Program-made: the position numbers and the translations under genes | The notes under the pieces: model-generated | What the model saw: the letters and a program-made list of their open reading frames with translations, nothing else | What the model was told of the DNA's origin: nothing | The model's database searches: none | Part shown: positions 1 to 7,764 of the stretch, in pieces | Layout of the letters: the number at the start of each line of letters is the position of its first letter | Numbering within the stretch: the first letter of the stretch is position 1 | DNA from: Lachnospiraceae bacterium | GTDB lineage: Bacteria; Bacillota; Clostridia; Lachnospirales; Lachnospiraceae | Reading direction: 5' to 3' | Length of the DNA: 64,000 bases | Assembly (NCBI GenBank): GCA_016293925.1 | Contig: JAEDCX010000001.1 | Span: forward strand, 1 to 64,000

Positions 1-1544
1 ATCTCCGTTTTTTCATCCAGGGACGAGGTTGCCTCATCCAATACAAGGAATGGTGCTTTCTTGATCAAAGCACGGGCAATCGCAATCCGCTGCGCCTGCC
101 CCTCGGAGATTCCGAAACCACGTTCTCCGATGACGGTATACATTCCCTGCGGGAGCTCCTGTACGAACTCCCAGGCAGCTGCCGCACGCAGTGCCTCCGC
201 CATTTCTTCCTCTGTGGCGTCACGTTTTCCCATTTCAAGATTGTGCGCTATCGTACCGCTGAAAAGAGTATTCCCCTGCGGAACATAGGACATAAATTCC
301 CGACTGTTGGCGTTGGTCTCAACCTGCTCCCCCTCGGAGTTGTAGAACGTGATATTTCCGCTATAGTGATTCATAAAGGACATAATCAGTCGAACCAGGG
401 TTGTCTTGCCTATTCCGGAGGTTCCGACAATAGCCACAAACTCTCCCGGATGGATTTCTACATCCGCGTGGTCAAACAGCAGGTCCTCTGTATATCCAAA
501 ACTCATATCCTGAACTTTCAATCCGATATCCTTCGGAGCAATCGTCATATCCTCTGTTTGCTCCATCGGAAGATTCTGAATCTCCATTACCCTGCCTGCC
601 GACGCAAGTACCCGCACAATCTTCGGAACCGTTTGTGCCAGCTGAATAATCGGCGACTGAATTCTGTTAACCAGTGTCAGGAAAACACTCATCGTTCCGT
701 AGGTAATTTTATTCGTAGACAGTTTCAGAGCACCCCAGGCCAACGCAACAATATAGCCGATCTGAAAGGTCAATGACAGCGTGGAAGAAGCGACCAGACC
801 CACCTTCGTTTTTTTCACCACCCAGTGCAGCCGCTCATTGCGCAGTTCCTCCAAACGCTCACAGGAGTATTCCTCGGTACGGAAAGATTTAATAATCAGA
901 ATGTTACTCAGACTCTCATGAATAAAGGAACGATAATTGGATTCCGATTCCTGTACCTTTACCTGCAGTCTTTTCAATTTCTTGCCAAGCCAGACACTTC
1001 CCAACGCTCCGATCGGTCCCAGAATCACAGCAAAAACAGCAAGTGCAGGATCGTATAGCATCAGAACCACAAAGGTCATCAGGAATTCAAAAATCAGTAC
1101 GATAATCTGCGGAATCAAGGTGGAAATACCGTCCGCAACATTCTGTGTGTCACTGGTCAGACGTGTCATCAGATCCCCGGTATGATACCGTGACACATTA
1201 TGATAGCAGGAATGAAGAATCTTATCGAATATCTGTTTTCGAACACCAAAGGAGAATTTCTCAAGAACAATGACGGACAGCAACGAACTCAGAATACTCA
1301 TAATCTGCATAACAATAATAATTACCACATACAGAATAATATTATTCCGAATCACCACTCCGGCTGTGGCATTATCAATCAGCCGCTGCGTTACAACGGC
1401 CGATCCGACCGAAATACCTGAACTAGCCAATGACAAAAACATCATTAATGCAAGCGTTGGTATATACGGAATGGAATATTTCCACATCCATTTCACATAT
1501 CCGGATGATCCTTTGAAACGACGCATGAACGATTTTACCGACAT
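1..1544 (-). CDS. ABC exporter, fused permease and ATPase (3' end outside window)
   Basis: Reading the minus strand from an ATG at 1544 gives about 514 residues of a half-size exporter. The N-terminal half has the hydrophobic segments of a type I exporter membrane domain. The nucleotide-binding domain follows, with a Walker A reading GTSGIGKTT (Ser-Gly-Ile-Gly-Lys-Thr core), a slightly unusual signature ISEGQAQR in place of LSGGQ, and a Walker B LVLDEATSSLDE. The reading frame is still open at base 1, so only the C-terminal tail is missing. A GGGGATAG ribosome binding site precedes the start. It is the last visible gene of the minus-strand group that includes the lasso-type precursor, so I infer it exports the mature peptide (a lasso 'D' protein). 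Export of another substrate cannot be excluded from sequence alone. Confidence 0.85.
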   Translation of the reverse strand, partial: MSVKSFMRRFKGSSGYVKWMWKYSIPYIPTLALMMFLSLASSGISVGSAVVTQRLIDNATAGVVIRNNIILYVVIIIVMQIMSILSSLLSVIVLEKFSFGVRKQIFDKILHSCYHNVSRYHTGDLMTRLTSDTQNVADGISTLIPQIIVLIFEFLMTFVVLMLYDPALAVFAVILGPIGALGSVWLGKKLKRLQVKVQESESNYRSFIHESLSNILIIKSFRTEEYSCERLEELRNERLHWVVKKTKVGLVASSTLSLTFQIGYIVALAWGALKLSTNKITYGTMSVFLTLVNRIQSPIIQLAQTVPKIVRVLASAGRVMEIQNLPMEQTEDMTIAPKDIGLKVQDMSFGYTEDLLFDHADVEIHPGEFVAIVGTSGIGKTTLVRLIMSFMNHYSGNITFYNSEGEQVETNANSREFMSYVPQGNTLFSGTIAHNLEMGKRDATEEEMAEALRAAAAWEFVQELPQGMYTVIGERGFGISEGQAQRIAIARALIKKAPFLVLDEATSSLDEKTE

Positions 1545-1577
1545 TATTTTATCTATCCCCCCACCTTATCTGTTTCC

Positions 1578-2453
1578 TTACTTTTTGGATCCTTTTCTCC
1601 CGACACAGAGCCAATTCTTTACGACAGCAATCGGTTTGAAAACCCAGTACTTCATTTTCGTTTTCGTCGTTATATATTGTTTCCAATATGCATAATACGC
1701 CCGTGTATATGGATAACAATAGGCATATGTCCATGGCTTTCTTCCCGTTATAAAATGCACAATGACTGCCTTCTTCACCAATTCCTTGTGGTGCCAGGAA
1801 AATGATTTGCTGATATGGCGTTGAAAATTGAATTTATCAGAAACACACTTAATTGAGCCCTCAAAAAGAAGATTAATGATATCTTGATCCCCTTGTTGGA
1901 GTTCCCGTTCCATATACAGTTTTTTGATTGCGTTTAAAATCTCTTCCATCGGGTATAACGATTTCCAACGATCAACATCAATAAGAAGGACGCCCGAGTT
2001 AATATATTTGTCTATATGTAATCGCTCTGCAAACAGTGTGGAACTGAAATCTAATACGCCCGCTATTGTCTTTCCGTCTAAATCAGTATCAAACAATGGT
2101 TGTATATCACCCTGTATCAGGATATCACAATCAAGATACAAAAGACGTTGAATATCACTATCTAACAGATATGGTAAGAGCAATCGATAAAACGCTGCTC
2201 TGGAAATGTAAGAAACACCTATTTTGTATTCAGAGATAACATTCAGAATGTCATTTGGCATTTCAATATAGTGGATCGTTGATCCATACCCTGTCACAAT
2301 ACGATTGAATTTTTCACGAGTACCCGCTGACAAATCATTTGCTACTGTATAAAAAGCAACGTCACTTCCATCGTTATGTTCTAATAATGATTCTATCAAC
2401 ACGCTTGCCGGAACAACATACTTATCATCCGCACAAAATGCTACATTAATCAT
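1578..2453 (-). CDS. Glycosyltransferase family 8 protein
   Basis: The 291-residue protein has the GT8 (galactosyltransferase/LgtC-like) layout. It starts INVAFCADDKYVVPASVLI, has the metal-binding DxD in YLDCDILIQGD near residues 106-113, and has a late HFITGRKPW motif matching the family's HxxGxxKPW. GT8 enzymes move a hexose from a UDP- or similar donor onto a glycan or protein acceptor in the cytoplasm. It overlaps the upstream GT2 gene by 8 bases and lies 33 bases before the exporter, so the three are probably co-transcribed. The acceptor is unknown. It could be the polysaccharide repeat unit or, more speculatively, the modified peptide encoded nearby. Confidence 0.85.
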   Translation of the reverse strand: MINVAFCADDKYVVPASVLIESLLEHNDGSDVAFYTVANDLSAGTREKFNRIVTGYGSTIHYIEMPNDILNVISEYKIGVSYISRAAFYRLLLPYLLDSDIQRLLYLDCDILIQGDIQPLFDTDLDGKTIAGVLDFSSTLFAERLHIDKYINSGVLLIDVDRWKSLYPMEEILNAIKKLYMERELQQGDQDIINLLFEGSIKCVSDKFNFQRHISKSFSWHHKELVKKAVIVHFITGRKPWTYAYCYPYTRAYYAYWKQYITTKTKMKYWVFKPIAVVKNWLCVGRKGSKK

Positions 2454-3405
2454 TTTTTCTCTCCTTTCGAAGAAGCACTTTCGGTCTCGCGAAAAACAGA
2501 AATTTAATTTTCCGTTTCAGATTCATCTTTCCATGCTTCAGCATAAATCTCCAACATTGCTCATAATCGGAGAAGTACCTTTTTCTCTCATCCCTGTCCA
2601 GTGTATCTCTATTATTGTATATGATATACAACAACTCAAATCCCACAAGTCCGGCCAGTTCGTATTCATTTCGCTCCATCCAGTGTTTGAAATGCACAAT
2701 TCTCCAGTCAATTTCTGCACATATATAGGCTTTTTCTTTCGCAAACGATGTGATACTACCCTCTCGTTTTCTGTAGATATACAAATTGCGGGGCAACAGG
2801 CATATCCCCTTCATGGGTTGAATAAAATCCAGAATGGAATAGGCATCCTCACATACTCTTCCTTTGGGAAATTCAAATTCATCATACTTTTCCCGCAAAC
2901 ATAATTTTGCATACGCACAAATAAAGCATATTTTATAATCAAGATCGTTGTACATTCGTTTCATAAAGAGACGGTAATCCTGAAAGCGCTCCTCCGAATC
3001 AATTGGTGCAAGATCCGTTCTTTCCCTGGTTTCATCTGACAGAATTCCTACCGGACAACATACTAAATCGCTCCCCGCCTTTTTCAACTGAGCAAGCATT
3101 TCCTCTACAAATGACGGTTCCAGCATATCATCGGAATCAACAAAGGTCAGATATTTTCCGGTTGCCCTTTTGATTCCGTAGTTCCGTGCATCCGAGAGAC
3201 CTCCGTTCTCCTTGGTATATACTTTAATCCGCGCATCCCGTTCCGCATGCGATCGTAATATTGACTCGGTATTGTCAGTTGCACCGTCAACGACAGCCAC
3301 AATTTCAATATTTGCATAGGTTTGGGAAACCAAGCTGTTTATACACGCATCAACATACTTTTCCACATTATAACACGGAACAACAATACTTACGCTTTCG
3401 TCCAT
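2446..3405 (-). CDS. Glycosyltransferase family 2 protein
   Basis: The GT-A fold is clear from the start: SVSIVVPCYNVEKYVDACIN, then DGATDNTESI and the metal-binding FVDSDDMLEP. I place the start at the ATG at 3405 (MDESVSIVV) because a GGGGAG ribosome binding site precedes it; an in-frame start 69 bases upstream would add a non-conserved tail. The protein is about 319 residues, normal for bacterial GT2 enzymes of capsule and exopolysaccharide loci. The residues after the nucleotide-binding half are divergent, so donor and acceptor cannot be named. It overlaps the downstream GT8 gene and is separated from the precursor gene by a probable terminator. Confidence 0.88.
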   Translation of the reverse strand: MDESVSIVVPCYNVEKYVDACINSLVSQTYANIEIVAVVDGATDNTESILRSHAERDARIKVYTKENGGLSDARNYGIKRATGKYLTFVDSDDMLEPSFVEEMLAQLKKAGSDLVCCPVGILSDETRERTDLAPIDSEERFQDYRLFMKRMYNDLDYKICFICAYAKLCLREKYDEFEFPKGRVCEDAYSILDFIQPMKGICLLPRNLYIYRKREGSITSFAKEKAYICAEIDWRIVHFKHWMERNEYELAGLVGFELLYIIYNNRDTLDRDERKRYFSDYEQCWRFMLKHGKMNLKRKIKFLFFARPKVLLRKERKND

Positions 3406-3474
3406 TCTCACAAATCTCCCCACTACATTATACAAAACCGGACTTATCCATTCCAGTATACCCGATTCCGCCAT

Positions 3475-3520
3475 AAAAAAGAAGAACAGAATTCAGCACC
3501 ATACGAATCCTGTCCTCTTT
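3475..3520 (-). terminator. Probable rho-independent terminator after the precursor gene
   Basis: On the minus strand a stem of about 14 pairs, AAGAGGACAGGATTC with GAATTCTGTTCTTCTT including G-U pairs, is followed by six T. It would partly separate the abundant short precursor message from the glycosyltransferase and exporter genes downstream. Confidence 0.6.
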
Positions 3521-3543
3521 ATTCTGTGATTATTGCCGATCCA

Positions 3544-3723
3544 TTAGCTCAATTTCTCTTCCGGCTTCTCGGGCTCCTTCGGATCCTGCGGTTTCTCCCA
3601 GGAAAGATGTCCTGAAATCACGCCGTCTCCGATATAACCACCATCTCTGTAAATACCGGTCCAGTTATGTGCTGTCTCTTCAATGCTCAATGTCTCTAAT
3701 TCCGGTGCTGTCCATTTCTTCAT
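3544..3723 (-). CDS. Paeninodin-type lasso peptide precursor (putative)
   Basis: This 59-residue peptide starts MKKWTAPELETLSIEETA, matching the paeninodin-family leader (Lys-rich start, aromatic-x-x-Pro-x-Leu recognition motif). Thr17 sits where the conserved penultimate leader Thr belongs, so cleavage after Ala18 is predicted. The core would start His19-Asn-Trp-Thr-Gly-Ile-Tyr-Arg and place Asp27 at core position 9, the right spacing for a nine-residue macrolactam ring. The core is unusually long (41 residues). Its tail is rich in Pro, Glu and Lys and ends in Leu-Ser, and a C-terminal Ser is the site modified by paeninodin-type kinases. The start at 3723 has a strong GGAAGGGAG site; a longer in-frame ORF to 3855 overlaps the cyclase gene and is unlikely. 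The call rests on leader, ring spacing and neighbours. His1 would be unusual, so the core boundary is less certain than the family. Confidence 0.75.
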   Translation of the reverse strand: MKKWTAPELETLSIEETAHNWTGIYRDGGYIGDGVISGHLSWEKPQDPKEPEKPEEKLS

Positions 3724-3764
3724 AACGCATGCTCCCTTCCAAATGAAATATACTGTATGGTTAA

Positions 3765-3793
3765 AATATATATCATCACTTCGATGTTGTAAA
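3765..3793 (-). promoter_or_regulatory. Promoter for the precursor gene
   Basis: The minus strand has TTTACA, a 17-base spacer and TATATT. It lies about 40 bases upstream of the precursor start and just inside the space after the cyclase stop, which would allow separate, higher expression of the precursor. Confidence 0.5.
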
Positions 3794-3796
3794 GAA

Positions 3797-5770
3797 TTAT
3801 AACAGAATTGAAAGATTTGCATCGGACTGTGCAAACAATACCAGCATATGCGCAAACAGATATCCGTCCAGTCTGCTCTCTTCCCGTTCAGGAATATCCT
3901 CTCTGTACTCCTCCAGAAATTGTTTCATCCGGTCGTAGTGTAACAGAGTCCGGTACAGACCGTTCTCTTTGCCTGCCGGAACATGATCCATCTGGTCCTT
4001 CAATTTGCTGCAAAGTTCCTTCCAGTCCCTTTGAATTCTTGCAAAACAGTCCGCATTCTGAACACTGTACCGCAGCCAGTCTCGTGTGATTTCCTCCGGC
4101 AGCACATCCTGCAGATTCCGGCGGATCAGCCATCTCGGCGTCCCCCCATGGGCAAACAGTTCGTAGGGCAGGTAATAACAGAATTGGATCATGCGTATGT
4201 CTCTTGTGGGATCCCGCAGGACAATTCCGAACCGCAGGCTCATCTTTGTCTCCATCTCTCCGATATAGGAATAAACCGCCTTCCGGCACAGTCCCTCTCT
4301 GTATGCCTGCTGCCTGATCGGAATCCGCTTCAGAACGGAGAGTCCGGACTGCCGGAATCTGTCTTCCATTGCATATCCGCCCAGAATATTCTCACGCAGG
4401 AATTCATTGTCCGGTTCATAATCGATATGCTTCTCTTTTTCCGTTTTTCCGGCATATCGGAAATAGTTTCTGCATCCCCGCAGCGCTTTCCGTCTGCTTT
4501 CCCGGACCTGTTTGGAATATCGGTTCAGATTGATCAGGAACCTGCATGTATGGTGCCTGGCGTACAGATCATACAATACATCATCAATGTAGCCGTGAGA
4601 CACCGTACTGTTTCCGAACTGACCGTTCAGTACGATCCGGCATCCGTCCCGGTAAGCCTGTTCATACAGTTCACACAGACTCGGCATATTACCGTAGGCT
4701 TTGTATGGAATCTCCATGATCTCCAGTCCGGTTTCCATATGTTCCACCGCGTTCCGTCCATCCCGGTTCAGAAAATGTGTGACGATATTCTCATGCAGGG
4801 CAGCCAGTTGTTTCACGGGTTCCGTCTCATCGTAGATGGTATGCCCCCCTCGGTCCGCTTCCACAGATTCGCAGGGTACATAGGTATAGGCGTTCAATTG
4901 CTGTCCCCGCGCATTCAAACGATCCGCTGCCAGGGCTCCCACCGTGGCAGAGTCCAACCCGCTGCTCAGGGCTATCCCTGTTTCCTGTTCTGATCGTAAT
5001 ACACACCCGACGCAGTCCTCATACAACTGCCGGAAATATGATCCGTAAGCGGACGCATTGGGACATACAACCCTGCCGGCCAGATCCGCCGGACTGCTGT
5101 ACTCCGTTATGGTCATCTCTCCGGGTTCCATCGTAACAAATGTTCCTGCCTCTACCTTATAGATTTCCTGATACGGCGTTTCCCGTGCAGACAGATTCGG
5201 CATCAGCCCCGGTGCCACAAGGTAGTCTTTCCAATACGGTATGTGATATCCGTTCTCCTTCCTGGCTTTGAGAATCGGTTCAATGAGGCTGGAAAAGAGC
5301 ACGCCATCCTCGGTAATGGAGTAATAGAGGCATCGGCTGGAGGTAGGATCCACCGCCAGCACCACCCGGTTGTCCGTCAGATCGTAGGCTGCCAGACTGT
5401 ATATTCCCCGCATCCGGGTAAGGGCTTCCGTCCCCCACCGGATCCATGCCTGCCGCATTAATTCTCCGTCCGCCAGTTCCCCCAATGCGCTCCGGGGACG
5501 CAGTTCCGCATAGAGTTCCTCCCGATTGTCCAACATGCAGTCTGCTGCAAAAACCATCCGGTGCCCCCCGGTTTCTGTCTCCACAGGCTGCTTTTCCAGT
5601 TTTGCCTCCGGAGTAATGTATTGGATTCCGGCTCCGATGTAGTATCTATCCCCTGTCAGTTCCTCGATCCGGTCCAGTCTGCATTTGTCCCGGTAGGGAG
5701 AACACATGATGGTACCCGTGTTGTTCTCCGGTGTTCCCTGAAATACTATTTTCCCCCAAATCGCAGACAT
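3797..5770 (-). CDS. Asparagine-synthetase-like lasso macrolactam synthetase (C protein)
   Basis: This 657-residue protein has the two-domain asparagine synthetase layout. The N-terminal glutaminase-like domain (about 1-230) begins MSAIWG, so the catalytic Cys2 of true asparagine synthetases is Ser. That loss is typical of lasso cyclases, which do not use glutamine. The C-terminal ATP-binding domain has the PP-loop SSGLDSATV at 269-277. In lasso pathways this protein adenylates the Asp or Glu side chain that closes the ring. The start at 5770 has an AGGGAGG site seven bases upstream; upstream in-frame codons lack one. It lies directly upstream of the precursor and divergent from the kinase. 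Function as a lasso cyclase is inferred from family and context. Confidence 0.85.
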   Translation of the reverse strand: MSAIWGKIVFQGTPENNTGTIMCSPYRDKCRLDRIEELTGDRYYIGAGIQYITPEAKLEKQPVETETGGHRMVFAADCMLDNREELYAELRPRSALGELADGELMRQAWIRWGTEALTRMRGIYSLAAYDLTDNRVVLAVDPTSSRCLYYSITEDGVLFSSLIEPILKARKENGYHIPYWKDYLVAPGLMPNLSARETPYQEIYKVEAGTFVTMEPGEMTITEYSSPADLAGRVVCPNASAYGSYFRQLYEDCVGCVLRSEQETGIALSSGLDSATVGALAADRLNARGQQLNAYTYVPCESVEADRGGHTIYDETEPVKQLAALHENIVTHFLNRDGRNAVEHMETGLEIMEIPYKAYGNMPSLCELYEQAYRDGCRIVLNGQFGNSTVSHGYIDDVLYDLYARHHTCRFLINLNRYSKQVRESRRKALRGCRNYFRYAGKTEKEKHIDYEPDNEFLRENILGGYAMEDRFRQSGLSVLKRIPIRQQAYREGLCRKAVYSYIGEMETKMSLRFGIVLRDPTRDIRMIQFCYYLPYELFAHGGTPRWLIRRNLQDVLPEEITRDWLRYSVQNADCFARIQRDWKELCSKLKDQMDHVPAGKENGLYRTLLHYDRMKQFLEEYREDIPEREESRLDGYLFAHMLVLFAQSDANLSILL

Positions 5771-5783
5771 ACCAATTCCTCCC

Positions 5784-5812
5784 TTGAGATTCTCATGCAT
5801 AAATGATACCAT
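5784..5812 (+). promoter_or_regulatory. Promoter for the peptide kinase gene
   Basis: TTGAGA, 17-base spacer, TACCAT on the plus strand, 34 bases upstream of the kinase start. Its -10 box overlaps the -10 box of the divergent cyclase promoter. Confidence 0.5.
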
Positions 5813-5831
5813 ATACTGGTAGAATTCACAA
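5803..5831 (-). promoter_or_regulatory. Promoter for the cyclase gene
   Basis: TTGTGA, 17-base spacer, TATCAT on the minus strand, about 33 bases upstream of the cyclase start. It occupies the same DNA face as the divergent kinase promoter. Confidence 0.5.
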
Positions 5832-5846
5832 TGACGGAGGTCCGTG

Positions 5847-6743
5847 ATGAACCACTATACAGTATACGGTAACACCATAGCGACAGATCTTCTTTTCCCC
5901 CAGTTGATTCCCTGCATTGCCCAGACGGCGGATATTGTGATCCGGCAGGGAGTGATTCCGGATCACATCCTGGCGGAAGCAGAACATTCCGCTTATGCAT
6001 TCGGCAGTTCGGAAAGCTACCTTGTCAACAAAACCTGTTATCTGTATGTGGAAAACGGCAGGACTATCACCTATCGTACCAAACCCGGAGCAAACGAAAA
6101 TTACCTGAAAACCTATATCCTCGGCTACGGAATCGCAATGCTCTTCCTCCAGATGGGACAATTGGCGATTCATTGCAGTGCCGTTTCCGATGCGAAGGGC
6201 GCCATCCTAATCTGCGGGGAGAGCGGCTGCGGCAAATCCACTGTTACCACGCACCTCCTGGAGAGAGGATATACACTTATGGCTGACGACATGGCCGTTC
6301 TTGCCCATAACAAAGAAGGAAAAGCGATGGTTATGCCAGCTTTCCCTTACCAGAAATTATGTCGTGATGTTGTGGAACAACAGAAGCTTGATCAAAGCAG
6401 ACTCCTCTATATCAACGAAGAAAAGGATAAGTTTCTGGTCCCCTATCAGGGCTCCTTTTTCACCCATCCGGTTTTGTTGCGCGGAATCATCCTCCTGTCA
6501 CTCTCCGTCAGGGAAAATGATGTCCTCTGCCGGCCGCTGACCGGGATTGACACATTTCACGCCTACACCGAAAACCTCTTCCTGCGACACCTTCTGGCCG
6601 AGAAGAAATATCAGGTTCCCGTAGGTCCACTGTGTCTGTCCTTCGCCAATGCAGTGCCCATCTGGAACATTACACGCCCGGTGCAGAAGGACACGCTGAC
6701 ACAGGTTTTGTCCTGTGTCGACCATATCGCAGCATCCCTGTAG
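5847..6743 (+). CDS. HPr kinase-like peptide serine kinase
   Basis: The 298-residue protein matches HPr kinase/phosphatase C-terminal domains. It has a P-loop GESGCGKST at 124-132, preceded by an AIHCSAV strand, and an ADDMAVL acidic motif near 146-152. Stand-alone homologues next to lasso genes (PadeK, ThcoK, PsmK) phosphorylate the hydroxyl of the precursor's C-terminal Ser, and the precursor here ends in Ser. No ptsH or sugar-PTS gene is nearby, which argues against a classical HprK. The ATG at 5847 is preferred over the overlapping GTG at 5844 because a GGAGG lies six bases upstream. It is transcribed opposite to the cyclase gene, unlike the usual co-directional lasso clusters, and ends 26 bases from a convergent glycosyltransferase gene. 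Confidence 0.82.
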   Translation: MNHYTVYGNTIATDLLFPQLIPCIAQTADIVIRQGVIPDHILAEAEHSAYAFGSSESYLVNKTCYLYVENGRTITYRTKPGANENYLKTYILGYGIAMLFLQMGQLAIHCSAVSDAKGAILICGESGCGKSTVTTHLLERGYTLMADDMAVLAHNKEGKAMVMPAFPYQKLCRDVVEQQKLDQSRLLYINEEKDKFLVPYQGSFFTHPVLLRGIILLSLSVRENDVLCRPLTGIDTFHAYTENLFLRHLLAEKKYQVPVGPLCLSFANAVPIWNITRPVQKDTLTQVLSCVDHIAASL

Positions 6744-6769
6744 TTCTCCCTCTTCCATCCGAAGATCGG

Positions 6770-7759
6770 CTATTCTGCAGATTCCTTCGCCCTCCGTACC
6801 TTCCTGCAGAGGCGGACCCCCAGACAGAGGGGCATGCTTACCGGATAGACAAACCGATAGAGATGCGGATACCGGCGAAGCGAAATGTGACATTCTTTCT
6901 TATGTTTCCGGATCAATTCTTTTGCCTGCTGTCGCAATGCTTCCCTCTCCTTCGGATACCGGGAAACGTCCATCCGGTTGCCATAGATTCGAATCTGATC
7001 CAGAATCTCTACAATCGTAAGGCGATAGAGTTCCTGCTCTCCCTTCTCTTCATAGAACTTCAGACGATCAAAAAAAGCGTCAAAGCGATCCATGCCCTTT
7101 GGGGTAAACTGCGCCGACATCACTCCGCCGTTATTGATATAATACCCGTATAGGGCCTGATCATAATACGTAATTTTCCGGGCTCTGTAATACACATAGT
7201 GCATCACAGCCTCATCCTCGTTCATTTTTCCTTCCGGAAACCGAATTCCATCCCAGATCTCACAACGATACAGTTTCGCCCAGATGCAGGACCACAGATA
7301 GTTTACCGCAAGCCTGCGCAACGCATCCGAGCGACTCAGCATCTCAGGCTCCAAAGCGTCCTCCCGCTTACAGTCAAATCCTTCCTCTGCAAACTTTCTG
7401 CAACCACAACATGCAATATCTACTTCAGGGTCCTGCAATCCATGAAGCAGCGTCTCACACAGATTTTCCTTGATGCAGTCATCACTATCGACATACATCA
7501 GATATTGCCCCCGGGTATGCTGCAGTGCCAGATTTCTGGCGGCTGCAGCACCACCGTTCTTCTGGTGGAAGACCCGGATATTGTCATACCGGGAAGCCAG
7601 TTCATCGCACAATTTACCGGAACCATCTGTGGAACCGTCATCCACCAGCAGCACCTCCGTATTGGAATACGTCTGCCGTTCAATACTCTCTATGCTTCGT
7701 TCCAGCACACCCACCACATTATAGACCGGAACGATAATCGATATCATACCATTTTCCAT
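6770..7759 (-). CDS. Glycosyltransferase family 2 protein
   Basis: About 329 residues. The N-terminal GT-A signature is ISIIVPVYNVVGVLERSI, followed by LLVDDGSTDGSG and the metal-binding MYVDSDDCI. The C-terminal third is rich in Arg and Tyr and ends in a short hydrophobic stretch, common in exopolysaccharide glycosyltransferases. The start is uncertain: ATG at 7759 follows an AAGGAAG site, while a GTG at 7765 overlaps the flippase stop and a later Met-Ile-Ser-Ile-Ile start also fits. It is the last of a three-gene minus-strand unit (9339-10340, flippase, this gene) with almost no spacing. Donor and acceptor are not predictable. Confidence 0.87.
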   Translation of the reverse strand: MENGMISIIVPVYNVVGVLERSIESIERQTYSNTEVLLVDDGSTDGSGKLCDELASRYDNIRVFHQKNGGAAAARNLALQHTRGQYLMYVDSDDCIKENLCETLLHGLQDPEVDIACCGCRKFAEEGFDCKREDALEPEMLSRSDALRRLAVNYLWSCIWAKLYRCEIWDGIRFPEGKMNEDEAVMHYVYYRARKITYYDQALYGYYINNGGVMSAQFTPKGMDRFDAFFDRLKFYEEKGEQELYRLTIVEILDQIRIYGNRMDVSRYPKEREALRQQAKELIRKHKKECHISLRRYPHLYRFVYPVSMPLCLGVRLCRKVRRAKESAE

Positions 7760-7764
7760 GTACA

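Noticed and set aside
3544..3723. Precursor considered as a lanthipeptide or sactipeptide
   Set aside because: It has no Cys, and no LanM, LanB or radical-SAM gene is nearby; the neighbouring enzymes are lasso-type.
3544..3855. Longer 103-residue form of the precursor
   Set aside because: The added 44 residues overlap the cyclase end and the promoter; the start at 3723 has the strong ribosome site and gives a standard leader.
3983..4993. 336-residue plus-strand ORF
   Set aside because: Antisense shadow of the lasso cyclase gene, which has clear asparagine-synthetase motifs.
5847..6743. Kinase considered as a classical HPr kinase for catabolite repression
   Set aside because: It lacks the N-terminal HprK domain, no ptsH is nearby, and it is divergent from a lasso cyclase gene with a Ser-ending precursor.
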